Source: Actinomycetota bacterium (lineage in GTDB: Bacteria > Zhuqueibacterota > Zhuqueibacteria > Residuimicrobiales > Krinioviventaceae). From it: a stretch of DNA of 14,890 nt. The notes below the pieces were generated by a model that worked only from the letters and a program-made list of their open reading frames with translations, was not told the DNA's origin and did no database searches. The position numbers and the translations under genes are program-made. Position 1 is the first letter of the stretch. Every line of letters starts with the position of its first letter. Shown here one piece after another: positions 6,210 to 14,624 of this stretch. The DNA is taken from NCBI GenBank assembly GCA_011682565.1, contig JAACEJ010000310.1, positions 1 to 14,890 of the forward strand, written 5' to 3'.

Positions 6210-6593
6210 ATGCCAATTCAAAAAAACGCTGCTTTAACGATCAACCAAGTCCTCGTTACCCCGCTGGTAGAATTGCTGCAACAAATTGGGGAATCAGTGA
6301 TCAACGGCCAAATGTCCATTGATGAGTATGCCCGGCGTGTGGCTCTGGAGTTGCACCAACGTGAAGATGAAATTTCAGAGCAAATTATTCCCCCTCGCTT
6401 TGCAATGCCGGAAGTAAAGGTGGATATGGGCCTTTCTCTGGAATTCTTTCAATACTGGGACGAAGAAAAGGGTTTTGGCCATCGGGACATTTATGCCGTC
6501 CCGTTGAATGCACAAGCAGTCAATTTATTCAATTACAACGTAGAAGGAAGCAGTCGCATTTCCATTCGCCTTGCTTCCATTCCAAATCCATAA
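6210..6593 (+). CDS. 127-aa protein, apparent distant paralogue of the DUF2589-like protein
   Basis: The start at 6210 has AGGAGAG 4-5 nt upstream. The N-terminal half is helical (about 10-55). Its segment ELLQQIGESVINGQMSID matches ELVRQAALAVADGQTALD of the preceding protein at E-L-x-x-Q, V, G-Q and D. A strand MPEVKVDMGLSLEFF (69-83) and a final strand YNVEGSSRISIRLASIPNP follow. The last matches FSVQGAARLTTTLKPKPGP of the neighbour (V-x-G-x-x-R then a Pro ending). It ends 12 bp before the PASTA gene, so translation is probably linked. I know no named family. It may be a minimal DUF2589-type partner, perhaps forming hetero-oligomers with its neighbours; that is inference. Confidence 0.6.
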   Translation: MPIQKNAALTINQVLVTPLVELLQQIGESVINGQMSIDEYARRVALELHQREDEISEQIIPPRFAMPEVKVDMGLSLEFFQYWDEEKGFGHRDIYAVPLNAQAVNLFNYNVEGSSRISIRLASIPNP

Positions 6594-6605
6594 TGGAGAA
6601 AGCAA

Positions 6606-7709
6606 ATGTCTAATGAATTTAAGAATGATGCTGTTCATCAGGCTCTCGGGCTGATTAAGCGCGAAATCGAGGACACTATTCACCAGCTTCGTTTGCAATT
6701 GGAGAACTGCGAAACAAGGTTGAAAAAGTGCCTTGAAGAACGGGCTAAATTGGCTAAAGCCAACATGGAACTTGAGGAAGAAAATAATCGTTTGCGTGTG
6801 CGCATTGAAGAATTGAAATCGAAACAACCTCTGCTAGATGCAGAGGCACTGCTTTCCTCATTTGCGACTGCTTTGCAAACCATGCAAAAAACGCTAAATG
6901 AGGCAGGCGGGCCGGTCAGCTATGGCCTTCGTGACTTGAAAACTGATTTGAAGGTAGGCGTCGTTGTGGATGAAAAGGGTTTGCTTCGTTTTAGATTGCC
7001 GGGATTAAAAGAAGTTATTTCACCCGGAAACCTTTCCACCCTTAATTTTTCCGTGGTTGCTGCAGCACCTTCCATCGGCAAAATGGACATCGTGTCTGTC
7101 CCACGTATTGTCGGTCTGCAGCTTGATGAAGCTCGACGACGTGTAGAACAAGCTGGATTCAAAATTGGAAAAGTTGAGGAACAAACAAGTTATCTGATTT
7201 CCGGTACTGTCCTTGAACAAATGCCGCCCGGAGGGTCTGTAGCTAAAATGGGGCGTGCTATTGATATAGTTATTTCAAAAAAAGTGACCACTCGTGTCCC
7301 TCTCTTAATCAATTTGCTGGAAAATGAAGCTGAAAAATTGCTGCAAATCAGTCATTTGCGGTTGGGGAGGGTGACGACTTGTTCCAGTGATGTGCCTGAT
7401 GGTACAGTTTTAGAACAAAGCATTGAAGCAAATACTAAAGTACCAATCAATACACAGGTGAGCCTGGTCATTTCTGAAGGTAAAGAAGTGAAAGTACCGA
7501 ATCTCATTGATTTATCGAAGCGGAAAGCCGCCCAGGAGCTTCGCAAAAAAGGTCTTCAACCGGGCAAAGTCGAGTATGCTCCCTCAAGCAAGCCCAGAGG
7601 TCTTGTACTTGCACAAAAGCCGGATTCAGGTAAAATAATGGGCCTTTCTGGTAAAGTGGATTTGGTTTTGAGCGAGGGACCGAAGAAAAAGAGTACAAAA
7701 AAGAAATAA
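6606..7709 (+). CDS. Coiled-coil protein with three C-terminal PASTA domains
   Basis: 367 aa from the ATG at 6606 with GGAGA upstream. A coiled coil spans about residues 16-73 (heptads through RLKKCLEERAKLAKANMELE). A beta segment follows at 105-153 (LRDLKTDLKVGVVVDEKG... then LSTLNFSVVAA), resembling strands of the two upstream products. Three PASTA repeats follow at about 164-225, 229-292 and 295-357, each with VP-x-h-x-x-L/h..A, a KIGKV/RLGRV/QPGKV strand and a GxVLxQ motif. The tail is Lys-rich. PASTA domains usually sit outside the membrane on PknB-type kinases or penicillin-binding proteins and bind cell-wall fragments. This protein has no signal peptide or membrane helix, so it is presumably cytoplasmic and its PASTA ligands may be proteins. 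The convergent neighbour is a Ser/Thr kinase. Confidence 0.85.
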   Translation: MSNEFKNDAVHQALGLIKREIEDTIHQLRLQLENCETRLKKCLEERAKLAKANMELEEENNRLRVRIEELKSKQPLLDAEALLSSFATALQTMQKTLNEAGGPVSYGLRDLKTDLKVGVVVDEKGLLRFRLPGLKEVISPGNLSTLNFSVVAAAPSIGKMDIVSVPRIVGLQLDEARRRVEQAGFKIGKVEEQTSYLISGTVLEQMPPGGSVAKMGRAIDIVISKKVTTRVPLLINLLENEAEKLLQISHLRLGRVTTCSSDVPDGTVLEQSIEANTKVPINTQVSLVISEGKEVKVPNLIDLSKRKAAQELRKKGLQPGKVEYAPSSKPRGLVLAQKPDSGKIMGLSGKVDLVLSEGPKKKSTKKK

Positions 7710-7725
7710 AAAAATAGATGTGTGA

Positions 7726-10700
7726 TCATAGCATTTTGTTTTTTAACTTTCCAACCTGTTTTTTCGCATCGATGTAATCCGGCAAATCTTTGTCCGCATT
7801 TTTCCAGAGGCTTAAAAATTTATTATAGTTGAGAATCGCTTTTCTATTTTTTCCCAGTTGCTCATAGATTTTTCCTGACAAATAATATGTTTTCGGATAA
7901 TAAGCTGCTCTGAATCCGCCATAATTGTCGTACAACTTTTGTATTTTAATTAATGAATGAATGGCCTTTTGAAAGGATTTTATTTTAATCTGGCAAATGG
8001 CCACGTGATACAGCGAGCGAATTTTTTCCCAATCCGAAGAATAACTATATAGCTGATCGATTACGCTATCCGCCCGGCTGCATTCGTTCCTTTTACTGTA
8101 AAAGATAGACGCTTCTATGTTCGGATTTGGTCTGTTTCTTTTTGCTGCAAATATCTTTTCAGCCTCGATAAGGTTATTCGTAGAGATGTAGAAATAAAAT
8201 AGATGAATCCAATACTCATTCCAATCAATTGAATCCTGGGCAGCGACAGCACATTGTGCCACAGCTTTGGCTCTTTCAATATCATTCCAGCCCCAGATCA
8301 GGATCAGGGCTTTGCGCAAGTTTATTTTCGCTTGTCGTTTGGGTTGCCCTGCGAATAGTTTGTTGATTTCATCACAGGCTTTCAACGCATTCCGATATTT
8401 GCCCATATAAAGGTAATTCCTGTAAAGCCTGTCCCACGCAAACCTTCGGATTTGGGCATTCTGTGAATCGCTCACCAGGGGCAGCAATATTTTATCAGCC
8501 TTTTCAAACTGATCGGCAAATTGATACAAACCGGATAACTCGCAATCGATAAGTGGCGCTTTATCAGGATTGGACGCTTTTACATCTTGAAGTGTTTTTA
8601 AACACGCAGGTAGTTGATTGGCAACTGCAAAAGCCATTACGATCTGCCGAAAATGATATTCCGATTTTGCATACCTGGCATAGATTTTTGCAATTTTTAT
8701 CATTTCACGATATTTTTTTGTTTTTTTATAGCAACGCATAATGCCATCATATGCAACCGTGTTTGTAGAATCAATTTCAATGACTTGATTGTAAAAGTTA
8801 ACTGCGGACAAATAGTTGCGTGTCTGTTCATCAATCTTGGCAACCTGAAGAGAACCCTCTTTTCTGTTTTCTTTCATATAGCGGTTCGCATAATAAAGCG
8901 CCTTCTCTGTATTTCCATGCGTTCGATACAGGCGGGAAAGATTAAATAGTGCGGGTTCAAATGTCGGATCAAGATGTAAACATTTTTGAAAATATGACAC
9001 GGCAGTTTTATAATCTTGAATAATCCAATACCATTCACCCAGCTTAAATAACAGTCGCTTTTCATCTGGGTACAGTTCTTCAACTTGCTTAAGAATTTGG
9101 ATCGCGGATTGAGCACCTTTTTCGAAATAAGCAATTTCTGCGTTGACCATATACTTTTGTTTTAAAGGAAAGTAATCTTTCATCAATTCGCTTGCGTGTT
9201 TTAACAGAGATTTTTGAAGCTGTTCATCTTCCGTTTGTTCCCGTATAACGCAAGCCAGTCGATAGTATGCCAGACTAAAGGTCGAGTCCATGAAAATTGC
9301 TTTTTTGAATTCCTTTTCAGATTCTGAAAACTTGCGCTGAAGGAATAATGTCTCTCCAATAAAATAGTGCTCGTGCGCCTCAAAGTTTTTTGTGAGGTAC
9401 TGGACAGCCATTTTATTGTGTGCTTCTATATCTTCCTTTTTTTCTTTAAAAACTATTCTTGTTTTAACGACCAACCGGTCGATCATTTCCGGGATGCTCT
9501 CCTGGCCATGTCCGCTCGTTTGTTCGGTGAATAGAAACTTTTTTTGCCTTATGTCGATGATTTTCAGATCAAAATTGTATTGCCCATCGAGTTTTCTGAG
9601 GGTCGTTTCAAGTATGTAATTTGCATGCGATGATGCACAAATTTCCCGTGCGAGTTGTTCATCAATATAAGTGATATCGTCTTTGCCGAGTTGTTTGAGT
9701 ATATCGAACATTCGTTCCCGTGTCATTACAGAAATTCGTGGAGACTGCTCCAGAGACGTTATGAACATGTCCGAGAGTCCGTTCAGTTCTTTTTCTTTTG
9801 TTTCGTTCTGAACATCTGTAACTACGATGATATTGCGTTTGGTCGTTTTATGGTTCTTTGTATTGGTGAACAAGATTGCTGCGAATACGAAAAGGAGCAG
9901 CAGGGAAGTGTAAAGTAGTCGAAGGGGTTGGAAATTGATTGTAATTCCTCTAAACACGACTGTTTTTATTTTTTTAAATTTTTCACGAAATCTTTTCAGA
10001 TCAGTTTTCACCTCATTCATTGTCAAGTAGCGATTTGCGGGATCTTTTTCCAGACATCGGCTAATGATTTTCTGCAAGTCGCGCGGTATGTTTGGGCCGG
10101 AATGATCCGGGCTCTTTGGATCATCGTTTATTTATGATGCTGTCAAGAATGTCATAGCTGCTTGGGCCGTGGAACGGTTGGATTTTGAAAAGCATTTCAT
10201 ATATGATGGTGCCGAGGGACCAAATATCAGAGCGCTGATCAACCTCAAAGCCCTGCACCTGTTCAGGGGACATGTAAGTTACAGTTCCGGAAATGACCTG
10301 GCTGCCTGTGGTTTTTCCCTTTAATTGCGCTAATCCAAAGTCGACGATTTTAACTATGCCTTCGGTAGTTACAATGATATTTCCCGGCTTCACATCGCAA
10401 TGAACGATGCCTTTTGCGTGAGCTGCCGCCAGACCGCGGGCTATTTGAATGGCAATGTCAACGGCATCTTTCGGTGAGAGTTCCCCTTCTTCAATTATTT
10501 CTTTTAGCGTTTTTCCCTCATAAAACGCCATAACAATATAGAGTTGTTTATCTTCAGTCTCGTTGATTTGATGAATCGTACATAGATTGCGATGGTCCAA
10601 AAATGATGCGGCTTGGGCTTCTTCGATGAATCTTTGTTTGTTTTCCTGGTTTTGATTTAATTCGGGGGGGAGGAACTTGAGAGCTACGAACCGATCCAAT

Positions 10701-10789
10701 TTCATGTCGACTGCTTTATAGACTTCCCCCATACCACCTTTGCCCAGCAACTCGATAATTTTATAGTGGGAAATTATTTTTCCCAACAT
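7726..10789 (-). CDS. Membrane Ser/Thr protein kinase with TPR sensor region, split by a frameshift
   Basis: The ATG at 10787-10789 has AAGGA 8 nt upstream. Residues 1-220 are a Hanks-type kinase: glycine loop GKGGMGEVY (16-24), Lys38, catalytic HCDVKPGN (130-137, non-RD), DFG (150-152), SPEQ (174-177) and DIWSLG. The frame stops at 10121 just after SIINKR. Removing one base from 10127-10129 joins it smoothly to the other frame, which continues NDDPKSPDHSGPNIPRDLQK and ISRCLEKDPANRY, the normal kinase C-lobe end. The reconstructed protein has about 1020 aa. A transmembrane helix (LRLLYTSLLLLFVFAAILF) is followed by a FlgO/TolB-like domain and many TPRs to the stop at 7726. The TPR part is fully open for 783 codons, so the break is recent, programmed or a sequence error. 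No PASTA domain of its own. Confidence 0.85.
10127..10129 (-). other. Frameshift position inside the kinase gene
   Basis: An AAA run (minus strand) between codons AAT and CGA carries one base too many. Skipping it converts SIINKR-stop into SIINNDDPKSPD, the expected kinase sequence. No heptamer of the -1 slippery type fits, because the needed shift is +1. Confidence 0.7.
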
Positions 10790-10844
10790 TTTCTGGTTCC
10801 TTGTTAAAAGGTCAGATTTGTTTCAACAAGTATATCCAATGACA

Positions 10845-10873
10845 ATTCTACTAATATTTAATCAAAAAAACAA
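10845..10873 (-). promoter_or_regulatory. Candidate sigma-70-type promoter of the kinase gene
   Basis: On the minus strand TTGTTT (10873-10868), a 17-bp spacer and TAGAAT (10850-10845) lie about 55 bp before the kinase ATG. AT-rich surroundings make chance matches likely. Confidence 0.3.
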
Positions 10874-10892
10874 CTACTTTCCCCGTTTTTTC

Positions 10893-10920
10893 TTGACAAA
10901 AACATCTTTATTATTAACTT
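10893..10920 (+). promoter_or_regulatory. Candidate sigma-70-type promoter of the DUF362 gene
   Basis: A perfect TTGACA (10893-10898) is followed 16 bp later by TAACTT (10915-10920), about 39 bp before the ATG at 10959. The -10 element is weak. Confidence 0.4.
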
Positions 10921-10958
10921 GTTTTGTAAGCAATCCACCCTGCAAACCAGAGGTTACC

Positions 10959-11855
10959 ATGAGTTTAAACGTAAGCCGTCGCAAATTTATTCAAAATTCA
11001 ATTTTCCTGGGCAGTTCCGTGGCTGCTCAAAATCTTTTTTCCAGTCCAAATTTTCCGAATAATGCCGCAGTTGATATAACCGCAGCATCCGGTAATATCC
11101 CTGCGAAAAACGCTCGTGCTGCAGTTAATGCTTTGGGCGGAATGAAAAAGTTTGTGAGCAAAGGTGATCGCGTCGTTCTCCTGCCCAATCCCCAGGGGCG
11201 GCAAAAGGGGACCAGCACAAATCCTCATGTTGTTGGGGAAACAGTAAAAATGTGTTACGAGGCGGGTGCCGGGAAAGTTACAGTGTGCTCCATTCATGGG
11301 ATCAATCAGTGGAAAGCGACGGGAATTATCCAAGCCGTCAAAAAAGCGGGCGCCGAGATGTTTTATCCGAGCGAGGAAAAGGATTGGGCTGACGTTTCTC
11401 TTCCGGCAGGGAAAATATTGAAAAAGACAAGAGTGATTAAATGGGCACTGGAAAATGACGTGCTCATCAATATACCGATCGCCAAACAGCACAGCAGTGC
11501 CCGATTTACCTGCAACCTCAAAAATCTGATGGGTTTTAATGACAGGGATAAAGAATTTCACCAGGGCAGCGAACATTTGCACCGGTGCATCACCGATCTT
11601 TCAACTCTTTTTAACCCAACGCTGTGCATTGTCGACGCCAACACCATCCTCATCGAAAACGGGCCTTTTGGCCCCGGAGACACAGCATCGCCAAACAAGG
11701 TCTTCGCCGGCACGGATATGGTTGCAGTCGATGCACTGTGCTGCGGCCTGATTTCGCTCGATCCTGAAACTGTGCCTCACATTCTTTGGGCCTCACAAGC
11801 GGGCGTGGGTGAAATTGACCTCTCTAAAAAGATCATCAGAGAGTTTAAGGCGTAA
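10959..11855 (+). CDS. Tat-exported DUF362 domain protein
   Basis: 298 aa. The ATG at 10959 is chosen (AGAGG 5 nt upstream) because it places a twin-arginine signal, SRRKFIQNSIFLGSS, at residues 6-20; the longer frame from 10818 adds unlikely sequence. The mature part follows the DUF362 pattern: GDRVVLLPNPQGR, NPHVVGETVKMCYEAGAGKV, WALENDVLINIPIAKQHS, then a Gly-rich NLKNLMGF segment and VDANTILIENGPFGPG, and GTDMVAVDALCC. DUF362 proteins are of unsettled function and sometimes carry ferredoxin domains; none is present here. The Tat signal implies export in folded form, possibly with a cofactor. Transcribed divergently from the kinase; its stop is 17 bp from the convergent receptor stop, with no terminator visible between. 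Confidence 0.85.
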   Translation: MSLNVSRRKFIQNSIFLGSSVAAQNLFSSPNFPNNAAVDITAASGNIPAKNARAAVNALGGMKKFVSKGDRVVLLPNPQGRQKGTSTNPHVVGETVKMCYEAGAGKVTVCSIHGINQWKATGIIQAVKKAGAEMFYPSEEKDWADVSLPAGKILKKTRVIKWALENDVLINIPIAKQHSSARFTCNLKNLMGFNDRDKEFHQGSEHLHRCITDLSTLFNPTLCIVDANTILIENGPFGPGDTASPNKVFAGTDMVAVDALCCGLISLDPETVPHILWASQAGVGEIDLSKKIIREFKA

Positions 11856-11872
11856 ATATAATCCGATTGGTA

Positions 11873-14287
11873 TTACATTTCCGTTTGAATCGACAAATAA
11901 TAATTTCGCTCTGCTGCCGGAATATAATATCCTACGCCATCCCATGTATAACCGGAGAGTTCGTATTTTTTGTTCAGAACATTGTTCACAAACAAATTCA
12001 AAGATAATTTGACCGGCCCGAACCATTTGGGCAAATTCATCCTTGCGGAGAAATTTACCACGTTATGCGGTGTGATCGAAAGCTCGTTTTGCTGCGCATT
12101 ATCAAGAAAAATCCGCCCGATGTGCTGAAAGTGCGCGGAGGCGAAAATCGGCCCCAATGTTTTTGAAAGTCTAAAGTTAAACATCAGATTCGGAAATCCG
12201 CCAATCTTGTTTCCATTCCGGTTATAACTGACATTACCCGTCCAATCCTGATTCCAAAAATATTCGGTGTATTTGATAAAATAGTTGTCGCTGTATGTTG
12301 CGTTTGAAGACAACAAAAGTCCGAGCGGAAATTCAGTATGCAAATCCAGTTCGATGCCGCGATGAACTGATTTTTCTGCGTTACCGTAAATCGGATAGCC
12401 GTCATCGGTGATCCCGCCGGTGGGGACGATCTCGTTATCGAAATTCATATAAAATACATTTAAACGCAGCTTCGTGCCCGTCTTTTGGTAGCCCAGTCCG
12501 GCCTCCATATCGTACAATGTTTCCGGCTTGACGTAAGGATCCTTGTAAATACCACGGGCCGGATCGATAACCCGGAAAAGAGGCAGGACATCCGGATTAT
12601 CTGCATCGTAGATGTCGCTGTCTTTGGGCTCCCTTTTGGCAATGGAGTAATTACCAAATATATTGAGCTTTTTGTTAAGATTATAATTTACCCCGATTCT
12701 TGGCGTCAAAAAGTTATAATTGAGATCGTATTGATGGCCAAAGAACGCACCCAATTTTGTTTGCTTAAATTTATATGTGAGATGCTGAAATTGCAAATCA
12801 GCTTTTACGAACAATTTTTCTGATACATGAAAAACGTCGTTTGCATAAAACGCAGCAGAATTCTTTTCCGTATTGTGTTCATAATATCGCAGTTGCGGCG
12901 CTGTTCCCGGTGGCAAATGGGCTCCCCATACAACCTGCCCCCAGTGGTGTGCGTTATAAAGACTCAGTTCGCTTCCAATAAATATTTTGTGGCGCTTGTA
13001 TTTAATTTGCAATTGGGGAATCCAACCATATTGCTTTTTATCAACCCATTTCTGCCGCACCAAATCTGTCTTTTGAACAAGCTCACCATTATCTTCAAAG
13101 GGGGTCATATTATATTCCTGAAGCTTGCGATGCGCTTTAAACTGTTCATAATACCCGTCGCCCTTGACATGAAATAGTGTTGAAGTTAATTTTACATGTT
13201 CGTTAGGTGTCCATTCATTGATCAGTTGGTAATGCGGCTGATTGAAATTATCCGCTGCGTTCTTGTAAGTATAGTAATTTAGCTTGCGATTTGTTTGTAA
13301 CTCTTCTCTGGTGATTCCTTCCCAGGCAAAATGAGCGCGCATGGGCCCGCCAAAGACATTGATTTTGGTGCTTATTTTTTCATCATAACGTGCGGCGCTG
13401 AAAAAATACGACCACGAGTCTACCCATGAATTATCCCGATAACCGTCGGTATTGACTTTGGAGAACCTGCCGTAAAATGAATACGTGTTGTTAACGAGTC
13501 CCGAACCAAGGGAAAAAGTATGTTTCCGTGTGTTATAACTGCCCATTCCGCCGGTATAGTTTATATATCTTTTTTCGCCTGCACTGCCTGTCTGTAAATT
13601 GACGGAACCGGCAAATGCACCCGTTCCATAAAGAGAATTGGCCACACCACGTTGCACTTGAATATCCTGCAGGTTAGCACTGATATCCGGAAGATCATAA
13701 AAATATGTCACGTGATCCTCAGGATCATTCAGCGGCACATTATTAACAGTTACGCCGACTCGCGTTGCATCAAATCCGCGGATTTTCACTTCGGAATAGC
13801 CGATCGCTCCGCCGGTATTTGAATAGGAATAGACTCCGGGAACTTCATTAAGTAAAAGCGGCACTTCTTGCGCCCAGTATTTCTGTTCTATGTCTTTTGC
13901 GGAAATATCCGTAAAAGCTACAGGCGTTTCACGATCAATGGCTCGTGTTGCAGAAACGATAATTTCCTGGCCTTTGAGAACCAGTGGTACCATTTCAATG
14001 TTCAGTGTAATATCGCGTGTACCGATTGTGATTTTTTGTTTTGAAACTTTGTAACCGATGTAGCTTACTGCAAGCGTGTAGGTTCCGGGAGAAAGATTTG
14101 CAATGACAAACTCGCCGTCTATATTGGTTGCGGCACCAATACGAGTTTCCATGATAATCAGATTAGCGCCGACGAGCACCGAAGAATTATACTGATCGAC
14201 GACTTTGCCTGTTATTCTTGCTGCAAACAGCGTCTGCGCCAAAAGCAGGAATGATAAAAGCGAAATAGAAATAAATCGTTTTTGCAT
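11873..14287 (-). CDS. TonB-dependent outer-membrane receptor, predicted thiamine uptake
   Basis: 804 aa. The ATG at 14285-14287 is chosen because AAGGAGG lies just upstream and it begins the signal peptide MQKRFISISLLSFLLLAQTL; the longer frame from 14332 would start inside the terminator hairpin. A carboxypeptidase-D-like regulatory domain (about 25-105, ITGKVVDQYNSSVLVGANL) is followed by a plug domain (about 108-230: VNNVPLNDPED, then VQRGVANSLYGTGAFAGSVN). A 22-strand barrel is expected for the rest. The C-terminus is RNYYLSIQTEM, without the usual final aromatic residue. A TPP riboswitch with attenuator precedes the gene, so expression should fall when thiamine pyrophosphate is plentiful. 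TPP-riboswitch-controlled receptors in Bacteroidota are predicted thiamine transporters; the exact substrate here is inferred. Confidence 0.93.
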   Translation of the reverse strand: MQKRFISISLLSFLLLAQTLFAARITGKVVDQYNSSVLVGANLIIMETRIGAATNIDGEFVIANLSPGTYTLAVSYIGYKVSKQKITIGTRDITLNIEMVPLVLKGQEIIVSATRAIDRETPVAFTDISAKDIEQKYWAQEVPLLLNEVPGVYSYSNTGGAIGYSEVKIRGFDATRVGVTVNNVPLNDPEDHVTYFYDLPDISANLQDIQVQRGVANSLYGTGAFAGSVNLQTGSAGEKRYINYTGGMGSYNTRKHTFSLGSGLVNNTYSFYGRFSKVNTDGYRDNSWVDSWSYFFSAARYDEKISTKINVFGGPMRAHFAWEGITREELQTNRKLNYYTYKNAADNFNQPHYQLINEWTPNEHVKLTSTLFHVKGDGYYEQFKAHRKLQEYNMTPFEDNGELVQKTDLVRQKWVDKKQYGWIPQLQIKYKRHKIFIGSELSLYNAHHWGQVVWGAHLPPGTAPQLRYYEHNTEKNSAAFYANDVFHVSEKLFVKADLQFQHLTYKFKQTKLGAFFGHQYDLNYNFLTPRIGVNYNLNKKLNIFGNYSIAKREPKDSDIYDADNPDVLPLFRVIDPARGIYKDPYVKPETLYDMEAGLGYQKTGTKLRLNVFYMNFDNEIVPTGGITDDGYPIYGNAEKSVHRGIELDLHTEFPLGLLLSSNATYSDNYFIKYTEYFWNQDWTGNVSYNRNGNKIGGFPNLMFNFRLSKTLGPIFASAHFQHIGRIFLDNAQQNELSITPHNVVNFSARMNLPKWFGPVKLSLNLFVNNVLNKKYELSGYTWDGVGYYIPAAERNYYLSIQTEM

Positions 14288-14300
14288 GACAACCTCCTTA

Positions 14301-14339
14301 AAAATAAAAAAACCGGTTTCCACGCAGGGCAAACCGGTT
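14301..14339 (-). terminator. Intrinsic terminator of the TPP riboswitch
   Basis: On the minus strand AACCGGTTT (14339-14331) pairs with AAACCGGTT (14319-14311) around an 11-nt loop, followed by the T-rich stretch 14310-14301. It lies between the aptamer and the receptor's ribosome-binding site, so it acts as an attenuator. Confidence 0.88.
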
Positions 14340-14376
14340 ACATTAGCTGTACAAAAACGATCAAATCATGTAACCG
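14335..14376 (-). promoter_or_regulatory. Antiterminator hairpin of the TPP riboswitch
   Basis: CGGTTACAT and ATGTAACCG (minus strand, 14376-14368 and 14343-14335) form a 9-bp stem with a 24-nt loop. Its 3' arm uses five bases of the terminator's 5' arm (14339-14335). Its 5' arm shares four bases with the aptamer's closing stem (14376-14373). The three helices are therefore mutually exclusive in the order expected for an OFF switch. Confidence 0.8.
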
Positions 14377-14449
14377 TTTCCCTACGCTAGCATAATCTAG
14401 TTCAGGTTCCAAGGGTGTGTTCTCAGGTCAGAAGACCACCCCTAACGGT
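14373..14449 (-). promoter_or_regulatory. TPP riboswitch aptamer (THI element)
   Basis: On the minus strand the THI-box landmarks occur in order: GGGGTG, CTGAGA (14426-14421), ACCC, GAACCTGA, then TAGCGTAGGGAA (14389-14378). The closing stem P1 pairs ACCGTT (14449-14444) with AACGGT (14378-14373). Binding of thiamine pyrophosphate stabilises P1, blocks the antiterminator and lets the terminator form before the receptor gene. Confidence 0.95.
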
Positions 14450-14456
14450 AGCAAAG

Positions 14457-14484
14457 AATATAGCATTTTTGATTATTAAAGCAA
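14457..14484 (-). promoter_or_regulatory. Candidate promoter of the riboswitch-receptor transcript
   Basis: Minus-strand TTGCTT (14484-14479), a 16-bp spacer and TATATT (14462-14457) end about 8 bp before the aptamer begins, the right place for a riboswitch leader. Confidence 0.45.
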
Positions 14485-14553
14485 GAGTTTTTTGTAATAC
14501 TGAAAATATATTATTTTTGGAAACGTACTACTATTTTTCGTTTATTAAAAATC

Positions 14554-14582
14554 TTGCGTTTCGGATGTGATTTTGCTAAATT
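14554..14582 (+). promoter_or_regulatory. Candidate promoter of the DUF4254 gene
   Basis: TTGCGT (14554-14559), a 17-bp spacer and TAAATT (14577-14582) lie about 43 bp before the TTG start at 14625. The region is AT-rich, so this is tentative. Confidence 0.35.
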
Positions 14583-14624
14583 GACGGGCAAATAGAACAG
14601 CTTTGTAAACAAAACGGAGGTCAA

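Noticed and set aside
10121..10140. Programmed -1 ribosomal frameshift in the kinase gene
   Set aside because: The needed shift is +1, and no slippery heptamer with a downstream structure is seen.
10818..10958. Longer start of the DUF362 protein at 10818
   Set aside because: It overlaps the promoter-like TTGACA and buries the Tat signal; the ATG at 10959 has a ribosome-binding site.
12184..13177. Several ORFs of 65-116 aa on both strands inside the receptor gene
   Set aside because: They lie fully within the 804-codon receptor frame, which has clear domain structure throughout.
14288..14332. Longer start of the TonB receptor at 14332
   Set aside because: It would begin inside the riboswitch terminator and place extra residues before the signal peptide; AAGGAGG precedes the ATG at 14287.
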